Origin: Rickettsiales bacterium
Lineage (GTDB): Bacteria > Pseudomonadota > Alphaproteobacteria > Rs-D84
Direction: 5' to 3'
Length of the DNA: 6,903 nt
NCBI GenBank assembly: GCA_031263295.1
Contig: JAISGC010000044.1
Location: 1 to 6,903 of the forward strand
A program made the position numbers and the translations under genes. Of the stretch, positions 1-4,225 are shown one piece after another. The notes beneath the pieces are model-generated. The model was not told where the DNA came from. It saw nothing but the letters and a program-made list of their open reading frames with translations, and ran no database searches. How positions within the stretch are numbered: position 1 is the first letter of the stretch; each line of letters starts with the position of its first letter.

Positions 1-41
1 CCGCCCTTCGGGCGGCACCCCTCCAAAGGAGGGGAACACCG
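1..41. repeat. Interspersed double-hairpin repeat, copy 1 (cut by window edge)
   Basis: Two adjacent hairpins are visible: CCGCCC-TTC-GGGCGG (1-15) and CCCCTCC-AAA-GGAGGGG (18-34). The 33 bases at 9-41 recur at 3887-3919 with one mismatch. Hairpins of the CCCCTCC-AAA-GGAGGGG kind are a common type of intergenic palindromic repeat in bacterial genomes; that resemblance is from memory. It lies just upstream of the promoter of the lipoprotein gene, so it could also affect transcription entering from the left. The left boundary is unknown because the window starts here. Confidence 0.7.
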
Positions 42-51
42 TGCTTCACGC

Positions 52-81
52 TTGACACCATCTGTCAATATTTTCTATCAT
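52..81 (+). promoter_or_regulatory. Strong sigma70-type promoter with overlapping dyad, upstream of the lipoprotein/VirB8-like genes
   Basis: The -35 box TTGACA (52-57) is a consensus match and the -10 box TATCAT (76-81) matches 5 of 6, with an 18-base spacer. The predicted start of transcription is near 88, leaving a leader of only about 15 bases before the ATG at 103. The -35 box is also the left half of a perfect dyad, TTGACA-CCATC-TGTCAA (52-68), which could be a repressor or activator site. Boxes and dyad are seen; use in vivo is inferred. Confidence 0.6.
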
Positions 82-102
82 CCCTGCAAAGCGAGGGATA
101 CA

Positions 103-249
103 ATGAAAAAAATATTTGCGGCGGCGATTGTTGTGGGCGGACTGGCCGGATGCGGCCAGGTCTATGACCGCGAGCCGGTCGGTATCGGATACGACCAGGA
201 CGAGCTGAAACTCTCGCCCTGCGCGTGTTTGAGGGTTTATCGGGGGTAA
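103..249 (+). CDS. Small outer-membrane lipoprotein, VirB7-like (48 aa)
   Basis: A 48-residue protein with a lipoprotein signal: MKK, a hydrophobic stretch (residues 4-14) and a lipobox LAGC ending at Cys17, the predicted lipidated residue. The mature part is only about 32 residues and ends in a Cys-x-Cys pair (C40, C42) shortly before the C terminus. ATG 103 is preferred over an upstream in-frame ATG at 52, because it follows a purine-rich ribosome site (GCGAGGGA, 91-98) and starts the signal peptide exactly. Size, lipidation and an extra cysteine resemble VirB7 of type IV secretion systems, whose lipoprotein pairs with VirB9 by a disulfide. The following VirB8-like genes support this, but such short proteins cannot be assigned by sequence alone. 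It is first in the operon and its stop abuts a palindromic element. Confidence 0.6.
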   Translation: MKKIFAAAIVVGGLAGCGQVYDREPVGIGYDQDELKLSPCACLRVYRG

Positions 250-250
250 A

Positions 251-344
251 AGGACTAGGATTAGGACTAGGACTAGGTGGAGCTTGTGATAACGCTGATG
301 CGCAACAACTAGCTCCACCTAGTCCTAGTCCTAGTCCTAGTCCT
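251..344 (+). repeat. Palindromic element with hexanucleotide-repeat arms, copy 1 (CTAGGA family)
   Basis: The arms are tandem GGACTA/TAGTCC units. Positions 251-284 pair with 311-344 over 34 bp, with a single non-Watson-Crick pair (T261 facing G334, a U.G wobble in + strand RNA). The 26-base loop carries a core (283-309) that recurs reverse-complemented at 1037-1063 (24 of 27 identical). The element begins one base after the lipoprotein stop codon and ends seven bases before the next ATG, so it fills the junction exactly. No coding capacity is credible here. Confidence 0.9.
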
Positions 345-351
345 AGCAACA

Positions 352-1002
352 ATGAACTACCCCCAGCGCTTCTTTACAAAGATGTTCGCGAGCGAGAGGT
401 CGCTCGAATTGGCGCGGCGCTTCGCCGTCTGGTCGGGCGCGCTGCTGCTGCTGATTTCCATCGCGGCGGGCGCCGTTTGGTGGGCGCGGCGGAGCCAATC
501 CGCGCGGCCCTATTTTATGTTCATAGATGCGGGCGGAGATTGGCGCGTCTTGGCCGCCAAAACAAAAAGCGATGTTCCCTGGACGGAATTGTTTCAAGAA
601 TCCTTGGCGCGCAGAATCGCCGCCGACTGGTTTCTGATAACGGGCGATATGGCTGAAAATAATGCTGTGTTGTGGGGAAAGTGCGAGACCTGCGACGGCG
701 GCAGTTGGGACAAATGCAGGATTCAGTGCGCGGCGGCCACGGGCGTCTTCGACGATTTCTCCCGCTCGGTCGTTCCGAAATGGCGGAAGGTTTTCGGCGA
801 TGCCGCGACCCAAAAGCTGACCGATATTTCCGTCGAGAAAGTCGACGCCGGGCGCGCGGGCGTGTGGAAAATCGGCGGCGTCGTCCGGCGGACGAACACG
901 GCGCCGCGGAGCATTGTCGGCTTTATGAGAATCGAACGGGGCAGGGGCCGGCCCGAGACGCTCGGGTTTTATGTCGCGGGGTTCGAGTGGTATGGAGAGT
1001 GA
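352..1002 (+). CDS. Single-pass inner-membrane protein, VirB8-like, with a cysteine cluster (216 aa)
   Basis: Residues 1-23 are cytoplasmic and basic, residues about 24-45 form one transmembrane helix, and the rest (about 170 residues) is predicted periplasmic. This is the VirB8/TrbF layout and its usual length (about 220-240). The C-terminal RPETLGFYVAGFEW resembles the NPLGF-x-V segment near the end of VirB8 proteins. VirB8 is the NTF2-fold bitopic subunit that organises the inner-membrane part of type IV secretion channels. Unusual is a cluster C111-x2-C-x7-C-x3-C126, which could form disulfides or bind a metal. ATG 352 is the only reasonable start, and no Shine-Dalgarno sequence precedes it; the palindrome's arm does. 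The stop codon TGA overlaps the next palindrome by one base. The family call is by eye; a DotI/IcmL-like or unrelated NTF2-like protein is possible. Confidence 0.5.
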   Translation: MNYPQRFFTKMFASERSLELARRFAVWSGALLLLISIAAGAVWWARRSQSARPYFMFIDAGGDWRVLAAKTKSDVPWTELFQESLARRIAADWFLITGDMAENNAVLWGKCETCDGGSWDKCRIQCAAATGVFDDFSRSVVPKWRKVFGDAATQKLTDISVEKVDAGRAGVWKIGGVVRRTNTAPRSIVGFMRIERGRGRPETLGFYVAGFEWYGE

Positions 1003-1095
1003 GGACTAGGATTAGGACTAGGACTAGGTGTGGCTCGTTGTCGCGCATCCGCGCTATCACAAGGTTCACCTAGTCCTAGTCCTGGTCCTAGTCCT
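1002..1095 (+). repeat. Palindromic element with hexanucleotide-repeat arms, copy 2 (CTAGGA family)
   Basis: Left arm 1002-1030 pairs with right arm 1067-1095 over 29 bp. The only two non-Watson-Crick positions are U.G wobbles in + strand RNA (1012/1085 and 1013/1084). The left arm has the same sequence as that of copy 1, including its variant GGATTA unit. The core 1037-1063 matches the core of copy 1 in the opposite orientation. It starts on the last base of the upstream stop codon and ends six bases before the next ATG. Confidence 0.9.
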
Positions 1096-1101
1096 AGCAA
1101 A

Positions 1102-1749
1102 ATGAAAAAGTTGATAGGTTTTTTCTCTGGCTTGACGATAATCGCGATGACGGGCGCGGTGCTGCTGGCGGCGATTCAGTTATACGAATACGCGGCGAAG
1201 AATATAATCACGCCGGTATTGCTGCAATCGGCGGACCTGCATCAGAACCGCATCGCGGCGCCGATTGCATTGGCCGATTTGTCCGAGGCCTATATTCGCA
1301 ATCAATTGATTATCAAATACGCGCGCGCGTATTTGGAGGTCGCGCCCGTCGCGGACGAATTGTCGGCGCGCGCGACAGGGCAGGGCGCATTGCGCTCTAT
1401 GTCCGGGCCGGATGCTTTGGCGAAATGGAAGGCCGGCGTCCTGCCGGAGCTGGAAAGAATCGCCGCGCAAAAGCAGATGCGGCGCGCGTTCGTCGATCCG
1501 CGCGCGATTGTCCAAAAAGGCGAATATTGGGTCGTGCCTTTTTCTACCAAGACCTGGGCTGCGCCGAACGATCTCGACATCCGGCCCAAGACCGAATCGG
1601 GCCGCGAGATGTATATCAAATTGAGGTTCAACAAAAAGGTTCGCACCACTTTGGGCGGCGCGGACTTCGACGCGGGCCGCGCGCTGGACGCGGGCTTTCC
1701 CCCGTCGGCGGTGTTTGAGTTCGTCGTTGATGAGGTGGAGATTAAATAA
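1102..1749 (+). CDS. Single-pass inner-membrane protein, second VirB8-like protein (215 aa)
   Basis: From ATG 1102 the protein opens with MKK and one transmembrane helix (residues about 5-26), followed by a periplasmic domain of about 185 residues. The segment after the helix (YIRNQLIIKYARAYLEV, residues 64-80) recalls the R-x-x-Y-V-x-x-R-E-x-Y helix of VirB8 proteins, and the C terminus (AVFEFVVDEVEI) is a beta-strand pattern in the same place as in the preceding protein. The size and layout match its neighbour, so the two may be divergent paralogues. Duplicated virB8 genes are known in Rickettsiales. A GTG at 1030 in the same frame would add a Pro-Ser-rich leader encoded by the palindrome; it was not chosen because ATG 1102 places the signal anchor at the N terminus. 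No clear ribosome-binding site precedes ATG 1102. Family assignment is tentative. Confidence 0.5.
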   Translation: MKKLIGFFSGLTIIAMTGAVLLAAIQLYEYAAKNIITPVLLQSADLHQNRIAAPIALADLSEAYIRNQLIIKYARAYLEVAPVADELSARATGQGALRSMSGPDALAKWKAGVLPELERIAAQKQMRRAFVDPRAIVQKGEYWVVPFSTKTWAAPNDLDIRPKTESGREMYIKLRFNKKVRTTLGGADFDAGRALDAGFPPSAVFEFVVDEVEIK

Positions 1750-1750
1750 T

Positions 1751-1887
1751 AGAGAATAAGAGAATGCGAACGCTTCGCGTTCGCAGAGAATAAGAGAATG
1801 AAACTTGTTAAAACGCTTTTGTTAAAAATTAAAGCACTGCGGTTGCGTTGGGCTCCATTCTCTTATTCTCTTATTCTCTTATTCTCT
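1751..1887 (+). repeat. Palindromic element with octanucleotide-repeat arms, copy 1; overlaps a gene start
   Basis: Two 16-mers AGAGAATAAGAGAATG (1751-1766 and 1785-1800) flank a side hairpin GCGAACGC-TTC-GCGTTCGC (1766-1784). The inner 16-mer is the exact reverse complement of 1856-1871; the outer one matches 1872-1887 except for one G.T pair. The result is a three-way junction: outer stem, side hairpin and inner stem with a 55-base apical loop. The same architecture occurs at 6328-6432. The start codon of the next gene (1798-1800) lies in the inner stem, and the whole right arm is translated as part of its signal peptide. Confidence 0.9.
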
Positions 1888-2658
1888 CTCGTTGTGCCGG
1901 TGCGGGCCGAGGATGAGTTCTATGCGGACGAGTTCGGCCTCGGCGAGGATGCCGTTCTGCCGGATGCGTCCATTCGCGATGCGACCGGATTGGAGCTCGG
2001 CATTTCGGAGCAGCTCTATCTGAACGAAGAGGCCGAATATGCGGATATGGATGCGATGGACATTTCGGGCGCCATGCTCGGTATGCCGTTCGAGGACATC
2101 CGCACCCTGTTCTTCAAGACCAAGACGCTTTACGCGCCGCGTCGACACAACAGCATAATATACACCATCGCGACCGACTGGCGGAACAATCTCGATTACG
2201 AATGCCGCCGCGACGGGCTCTATCAGCCCGCGAAATTGGAAAAGTGCATTCTGACACTCGCGCGGTCGCGGGGCCTGCTCTATCCGGCGGAATTGCATCT
2301 CGCGCGCGCGTCCACCGGCGAGACAATCGACATTTATTTCACCAGCAACGCGACCGAGAATATGGTCTGGAAAATAATCTATAAAAACGACGCGAACGAT
2401 CTGGATGGCGCGGGCGAAAAGTTCGCCGACCAAAGGGACAAGAAGATTCTGGCCTTTTGGGAAAATGTGCTTGAAAAATACGGCGCGCCGAACAGCGGCG
2501 ACGACCGCTGGATTTCAAGCGACAACTCGTTCGACCCGATGATGACCGCATTCTATGGGCGGCTCGAGCTGACGGACCTGGGGCTCGCGGGCCGCGACGC
2601 CGCGCTGAATGTCCAGCAGTCCAAAGAGAACTTCAAGGCGAAACCCTATTCGTTTTAA
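1798..2658 (+). CDS. Exported periplasmic protein of unknown function (286 aa); signal peptide encoded by a palindromic repeat
   Basis: Residues 1-20 are basic, residues 21-34 form a hydrophobic core, and VRA|ED (cleavage after A37) is a good signal peptidase I site. An acidic stretch (38-90) and a globular part follow. The globular part opens with the ISGAMLGMPFEDIRTLF segment (89-105), like the small G-x-x-LGM-s-x-e-x-v repeats seen in many periplasmic proteins, and has FWENVLEKYGAP (220-231) near its end. Cysteines are C136 and C150. I do not recognise the family. Last in the four-gene cluster, it could be an accessory part of the same envelope complex. ATG 1798 is the last triplet of a repeat unit; the only ribosome-site-like sequence is the repeat's own AAGAGA. 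Residues 20-31 are entirely encoded by the repeat arm. The stop codon overlaps the next palindrome. Confidence 0.75.
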   Translation: MKLVKTLLLKIKALRLRWAPFSYSLILLFSLVVPVRAEDEFYADEFGLGEDAVLPDASIRDATGLELGISEQLYLNEEAEYADMDAMDISGAMLGMPFEDIRTLFFKTKTLYAPRRHNSIIYTIATDWRNNLDYECRRDGLYQPAKLEKCILTLARSRGLLYPAELHLARASTGETIDIYFTSNATENMVWKIIYKNDANDLDGAGEKFADQRDKKILAFWENVLEKYGAPNSGDDRWISSDNSFDPMMTAFYGRLELTDLGLAGRDAALNVQQSKENFKAKPYSF

Positions 2659-2691
2659 TTCATAATTCACAATTCATAATTTTCCCCACCC

Positions 2692-2749
2692 AAGTTTTGC
2701 TAGGGCTTGCGCAGGGTCTGCGACCCTTGCGCAAGCCTAAGCAAAACTT
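2692..2749. other. Long GC-rich hairpin between convergent genes; possible bidirectional terminator
   Basis: Positions 2692-2716 pair with 2724-2749 almost throughout: AAGTTTTGCT, then GGCTTGCGCA and GGG, with two mismatches and one bulged base, around a 7-base loop. On the + strand it is followed by only three T residues, so it is not a standard intrinsic terminator. Its place between two converging genes makes a transcription-stopping or RNA 3'-end-protecting role likely, but this is inference. Confidence 0.55.
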
Positions 2750-2753
2750 TCCC

Positions 2754-2770
2754 GCCCCGCTTTGCGGGGC
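2754..2770. repeat. Short GC hairpin sharing a 12-mer with the 3942-3953 region
   Basis: GCCCCGC-TTT-GCGGGGC is a perfect 7-bp stem. The right half plus flank, GCGGGGCAGGAG (2764-2775), recurs at 3942-3953, also after a short palindrome with a TTT loop. This suggests both are remnants of one small interspersed repeat nested inside the larger element here. Confidence 0.5.
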
Positions 2771-2843
2771 AGGAGAAGCGCGACGGCGGGCCGCCAATTA
2801 TGAATTATGAATTGTGAATTATGAATTGTGAATTATGAATTGA

Positions 2844-3506
2844 TTACGGCCTTCTTATGATTCCCTTTTCGTAATAATACTCCCAGTCCTTCGGCGAGAT
2901 GTAGAAATCGCGGGCGAAGCGCGACAGCTTTTCCTCGCGCTCGGCGGCGCCGCGCGTTCCGTTTATGTCGCTGATGCGCGATGCGAATTGAGACGGCGGG
3001 CGGCGGTTCATCCGCCACAAGGCGCGCTCCTTTATCCGCTCCAAAATCGTTCCGGCCGCTTTCGCGTGGGTAAGGAATTGGGGCCGCTGGATTATCGCCC
3101 CCGACGAATGCGCGACCGAGTTCCGGGACTGGACCAAGGTCGTGTGCCGGCTTTCTATGTCGCCGTCGTTGGTCTCGAAAAGCTTTATCACCTCGCCCTC
3201 GCGGCACAGCGTCGAATAGACCGTCGCCGTTATGTGCAGCGGGACGCGTTTTCGCGCGCGCGAGCCGCCCAATGCGTTCTTTATCGCGCCGCGGTTGAAC
3301 TTGTGGTATTTCATCAGATAGATATAGACCAGCGTCATATAAAGATAATGGAATGAAAAAAGAGCGAGGTTGAAAAAGCCTTGCTCGAAATGAAACGCCA
3401 TATCGTCCCTGTAATATCCCAAGTGCGCCATCTCGCCGCTTTCCGGCGGGCAATACGGGGTCAAAATGTGAACCGGATTGTCCGGCGACAAGTCTTTTTT
3501 GAGCAT
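2844..3506 (-). CDS. Putative HEPN-like domain protein (220 aa)
   Basis: I do not recognise an exact family. The visible signature is RNSVAH (R128, N129, H133) in a predicted helix, which fits the R-x4-6-H motif, often R-N-x3-H, of HEPN ribonucleases. HEPN proteins act as RNA-cutting toxins or abortive-infection effectors, and some family members only bind RNA. Upstream is an aromatic-rich helix (FFNLALFSFHYLYMTLVYIY, 44-63), more likely buried or amphipathic than a true membrane span because charged segments flank it. The C terminus is basic and rich in R and Y. The start is the ATG at 3506 (minus strand), preceded by GAGAGAG and by a TTGACA-type promoter; the open frame extends 55 codons further through hairpin-rich DNA and that extension is judged non-coding. 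No antitoxin or nucleotidyltransferase partner gene is adjacent. The gene converges on the exported-protein gene and is transcribed alone. Confidence 0.55.
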   Translation of the reverse strand: MLKKDLSPDNPVHILTPYCPPESGEMAHLGYYRDDMAFHFEQGFFNLALFSFHYLYMTLVYIYLMKYHKFNRGAIKNALGGSRARKRVPLHITATVYSTLCREGEVIKLFETNDGDIESRHTTLVQSRNSVAHSSGAIIQRPQFLTHAKAAGTILERIKERALWRMNRRPPSQFASRISDINGTRGAAEREEKLSRFARDFYISPKDWEYYYEKGIIRRP

Positions 3507-3541
3507 TTCTCTCTCGTTTTCTTGCAGACTTGTTAAATAAG

Positions 3542-3569
3542 TAAATAGGACGGAAAATGGATTTGTCAA
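3542..3569 (-). promoter_or_regulatory. Candidate promoter of the HEPN-like gene
   Basis: On the minus strand a consensus TTGACA (3569-3564) is followed after 16 bases by TATTTA (3547-3542), which matches only 3 of 6 positions of the -10 consensus. It lies 36 bases before the ATG at 3506, a suitable distance. This arrangement is also an argument for the shorter start of the gene. Confidence 0.4.
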
Positions 3570-3621
3570 GTGCTGGGCGTATTTTTTTATTGGCTGCCCG
3601 GTTGTTAGGCCGGATTGGGCG

Positions 3622-3663
3622 GTGTGAAACCACCCTTTGATAAAGGTGGTTGGAGGTTCACAC
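3622..3663. repeat. Long imperfect hairpin (GTGTGAA...TTCACAC)
   Basis: GTGTGAA (3622-3628) pairs with TTCACAC (3657-3663). Inside, ACCAC and CTTT pair with AAAG and GTGGT around GAT, with a bulged C on one side and an unpaired TGGAGG-like segment on the other. It resembles the intergenic hairpin repeats with CCACCCTTT...AAAGGTGG cores found in many genomes, but only one copy is in this window. Confidence 0.5.
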
Positions 3664-3800
3664 ACAATCATAGAGATTTGTTGCGTTTATTCAATATATT
3701 CACGCTCTCCAACCGGTGATTGGAGTGTTTTCTGTCCCTTCGGACACTCTATAACGGGGTGTGACTCCCGGGCCTGGGACGAAGTTCCACAGCCGCGGCG

Positions 3801-3829
3801 ATTATAGCATCTGATAATCTGAAATGCAA
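3801..3829 (-). promoter_or_regulatory. Candidate minus-strand promoter with perfect -10 box
   Basis: On the minus strand TATAAT (3806-3801) is preceded by TTGCAT (3829-3824) at a 17-base spacing; the -35 matches 3 of 6. A transcript starting near 3793 would run through the hairpins at 3742, 3720 and 3650 toward the HEPN-like gene, making a leader of nearly 290 bases, or could be a separate small RNA. Confidence 0.35.
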
Positions 3830-3864
3830 AGGATTATTCAGAACTTGTGATAGTCACCACCCCG

Positions 3865-3919
3865 CCGCCCGCCACACGATGTGTGTCGGGCGGCACCCCT
3901 CCAAAGGAGGGGAATACCG
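3865..3919. repeat. Interspersed double-hairpin repeat, copy 2
   Basis: The first hairpin is CCGCCCG...CGGGCGG (3865-3871 with 3887-3893), extended past a C/T mismatch by CACAC-GAT-GTGTG (3873-3885). The second is CCCCTCC-AAA-GGAGGGG (3896-3912). Positions 3887-3919 match 9-41 with one difference. The first hairpin has a long apical extension here but only a TTC loop in copy 1. Confidence 0.75.
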
Positions 3920-3984
3920 CGCGGAGGGCCCGTCGCGTTTCGCGGGGCAGGAGGGTGCGCGCCCGCATAGCCCCACAATCAATC

Positions 3985-4009
3985 CCTAGTCCTAATCCTA
4001 GTCCTTTTT
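3985..4009. repeat. Solo arm of the CTAGGA-family palindrome
   Basis: The complement of this stretch matches 247-271, the left arm of the first CTAGGA element with its A-rich flank and variant GGATTA unit, at 24 of 25 positions. No partner arm or core lies nearby. It is either a remnant of a deleted element or an independent tandem-repeat seed. It ends five bases before the -35 box of the tRNA-Trp promoter. Confidence 0.75.
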
Positions 4010-4013
4010 CCCC

Positions 4014-4079
4014 TTGACCCATCGTCGGGGGATCTGATATGATATTTCCGCTTGATTTCGCAAAAAACTATGTTATCCT
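4014..4079 (+). promoter_or_regulatory. Tandem promoters for tRNA-Trp and the secE-nusG-ribosomal genes
   Basis: The upstream promoter is TTGACC (4014-4019), an 18-base spacer and TATGAT (4038-4043). A second, weaker one is TTGATT (4052-4057), a 16-base spacer and TATCCT (4074-4079), which would start near 4086, about 26 bases before the tRNA. No other promoter is obvious before secE, so the tRNA and the protein genes probably share a transcript. Confidence 0.55.
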
Positions 4080-4111
4080 TGGCGGGCTTGGGCGCGGTTG
4101 GTAGTGTTTTT

Positions 4112-4185
4112 AGGGGCATAGCTCAGTGGTAGAGTACTGGTCTCCAAAACCAAGGACGAGGGTCCGATTCCTTCTGCCCCTGCCA
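4112..4185 (+). tRNA. tRNA-Trp (anticodon CCA)
   Basis: The acceptor stem AGGGGCA/TGCCCCT, D arm GCTC-AGTGGTA-GAGT, anticodon loop CTCCAAA (anticodon CCA at 4144-4146), T stem GAGGG/CCTTC, discriminator G and an encoded CCA end are all present. It is followed directly by secE, a classic bacterial order. Deviations are visible. The T loop reads TCCGATT instead of TTC-R-A, so position 55 (normally pseudouridine) is C. The top anticodon-stem pair 27-43 is C/A, and 10-25 is G.T. It has a short D loop and a four-base variable loop. Trp decoding is clear; the deviations may be real or assembly errors. Confidence 0.93.
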
Positions 4186-4225
4186 GTAAAACCGCGGATC
4201 TGGGCGCGTCAATGGAGGATTAAAC

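Larger units (their letters stand above)
2657..2841. repeat. Palindromic element with heptanucleotide-repeat arms (AATTATG family) between convergent genes
   Basis: Left arm 2657-2681 is three and a half AATTCAT/AATTCAC units. The right arm 2796-2841 is six and a half AATTATG/AATTGTG units. Positions 2817-2841 are the exact reverse complement of the left arm (25 bp). The left arm starts inside the stop codon of the + strand gene, and the right arm ends two bases before the stop codon of the convergent gene, so the element fills the gap between two gene ends. It encloses two further hairpins. Heptanucleotide tandem repeats of this general style are known as STRR sequences in cyanobacteria. Confidence 0.9.
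3507..4111. other. About 600 bases without a protein gene: hairpins, repeats and promoters
   Basis: No open frame here has protein-like composition. Visible contents from left to right are the promoter of the HEPN-like gene, a long hairpin (3622-3663), an A/T-rich stretch (about 3664-3700), small hairpins CTCCAA...TTGGAG (3707-3725) and TGTCC-CTTC-GGACA (3733-3746), a minus-strand TATAAT box (3801-3806), a double-hairpin repeat (3865-3919), a G/C-rich stretch sharing a 12-mer with 2764-2775, a solo CTAGGA-family arm (3985-4009) and the tRNA promoters. The 3664-3864 part matches no RNA family I know. Confidence 0.6.

Noticed and set aside
251..344. Insertion sequence
   Set aside because: No transposase, target duplication or room for one is present. 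The arms are tandem repeats unlike IS terminal repeats, so it is described as a non-coding palindromic element.
65..352. Minus-strand open frame with a Gly-Leu repeat N terminus
   Set aside because: It is the CTAGGA palindrome read in one frame plus the antisense of the lipoprotein gene; hexanucleotide repeats give two-residue repeats in any open frame. The minus-strand frame at 3834-4022 is rejected for the same reason.
225..656. Plus-strand open frame overlapping the first VirB8-like gene
   Set aside because: It starts in the palindrome and runs in the wrong frame of a gene with a clear transmembrane helix; its product is Arg-rich, typical of a GC-rich shadow frame.
1030..1101. GTG-started extension of the second VirB8-like gene
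   Set aside because: It would place a Pro-Ser stretch encoded by the repeat before a typical signal anchor. ATG 1102 is the simpler start, although the alternative is noted as a finding.
2692..2770. Standard intrinsic terminator
   Set aside because: The hairpins are strong but are followed by only three T residues on the + strand and by none on the other, so only a possible terminator role is stated.
2833..3633. Alternative minus-strand frame over the HEPN-like gene
   Set aside because: The product is rich in Arg, Pro and Gly without hydrophobic core patterns. The chosen frame has a start preceded by a promoter and ribosome site, and protein-like helices.
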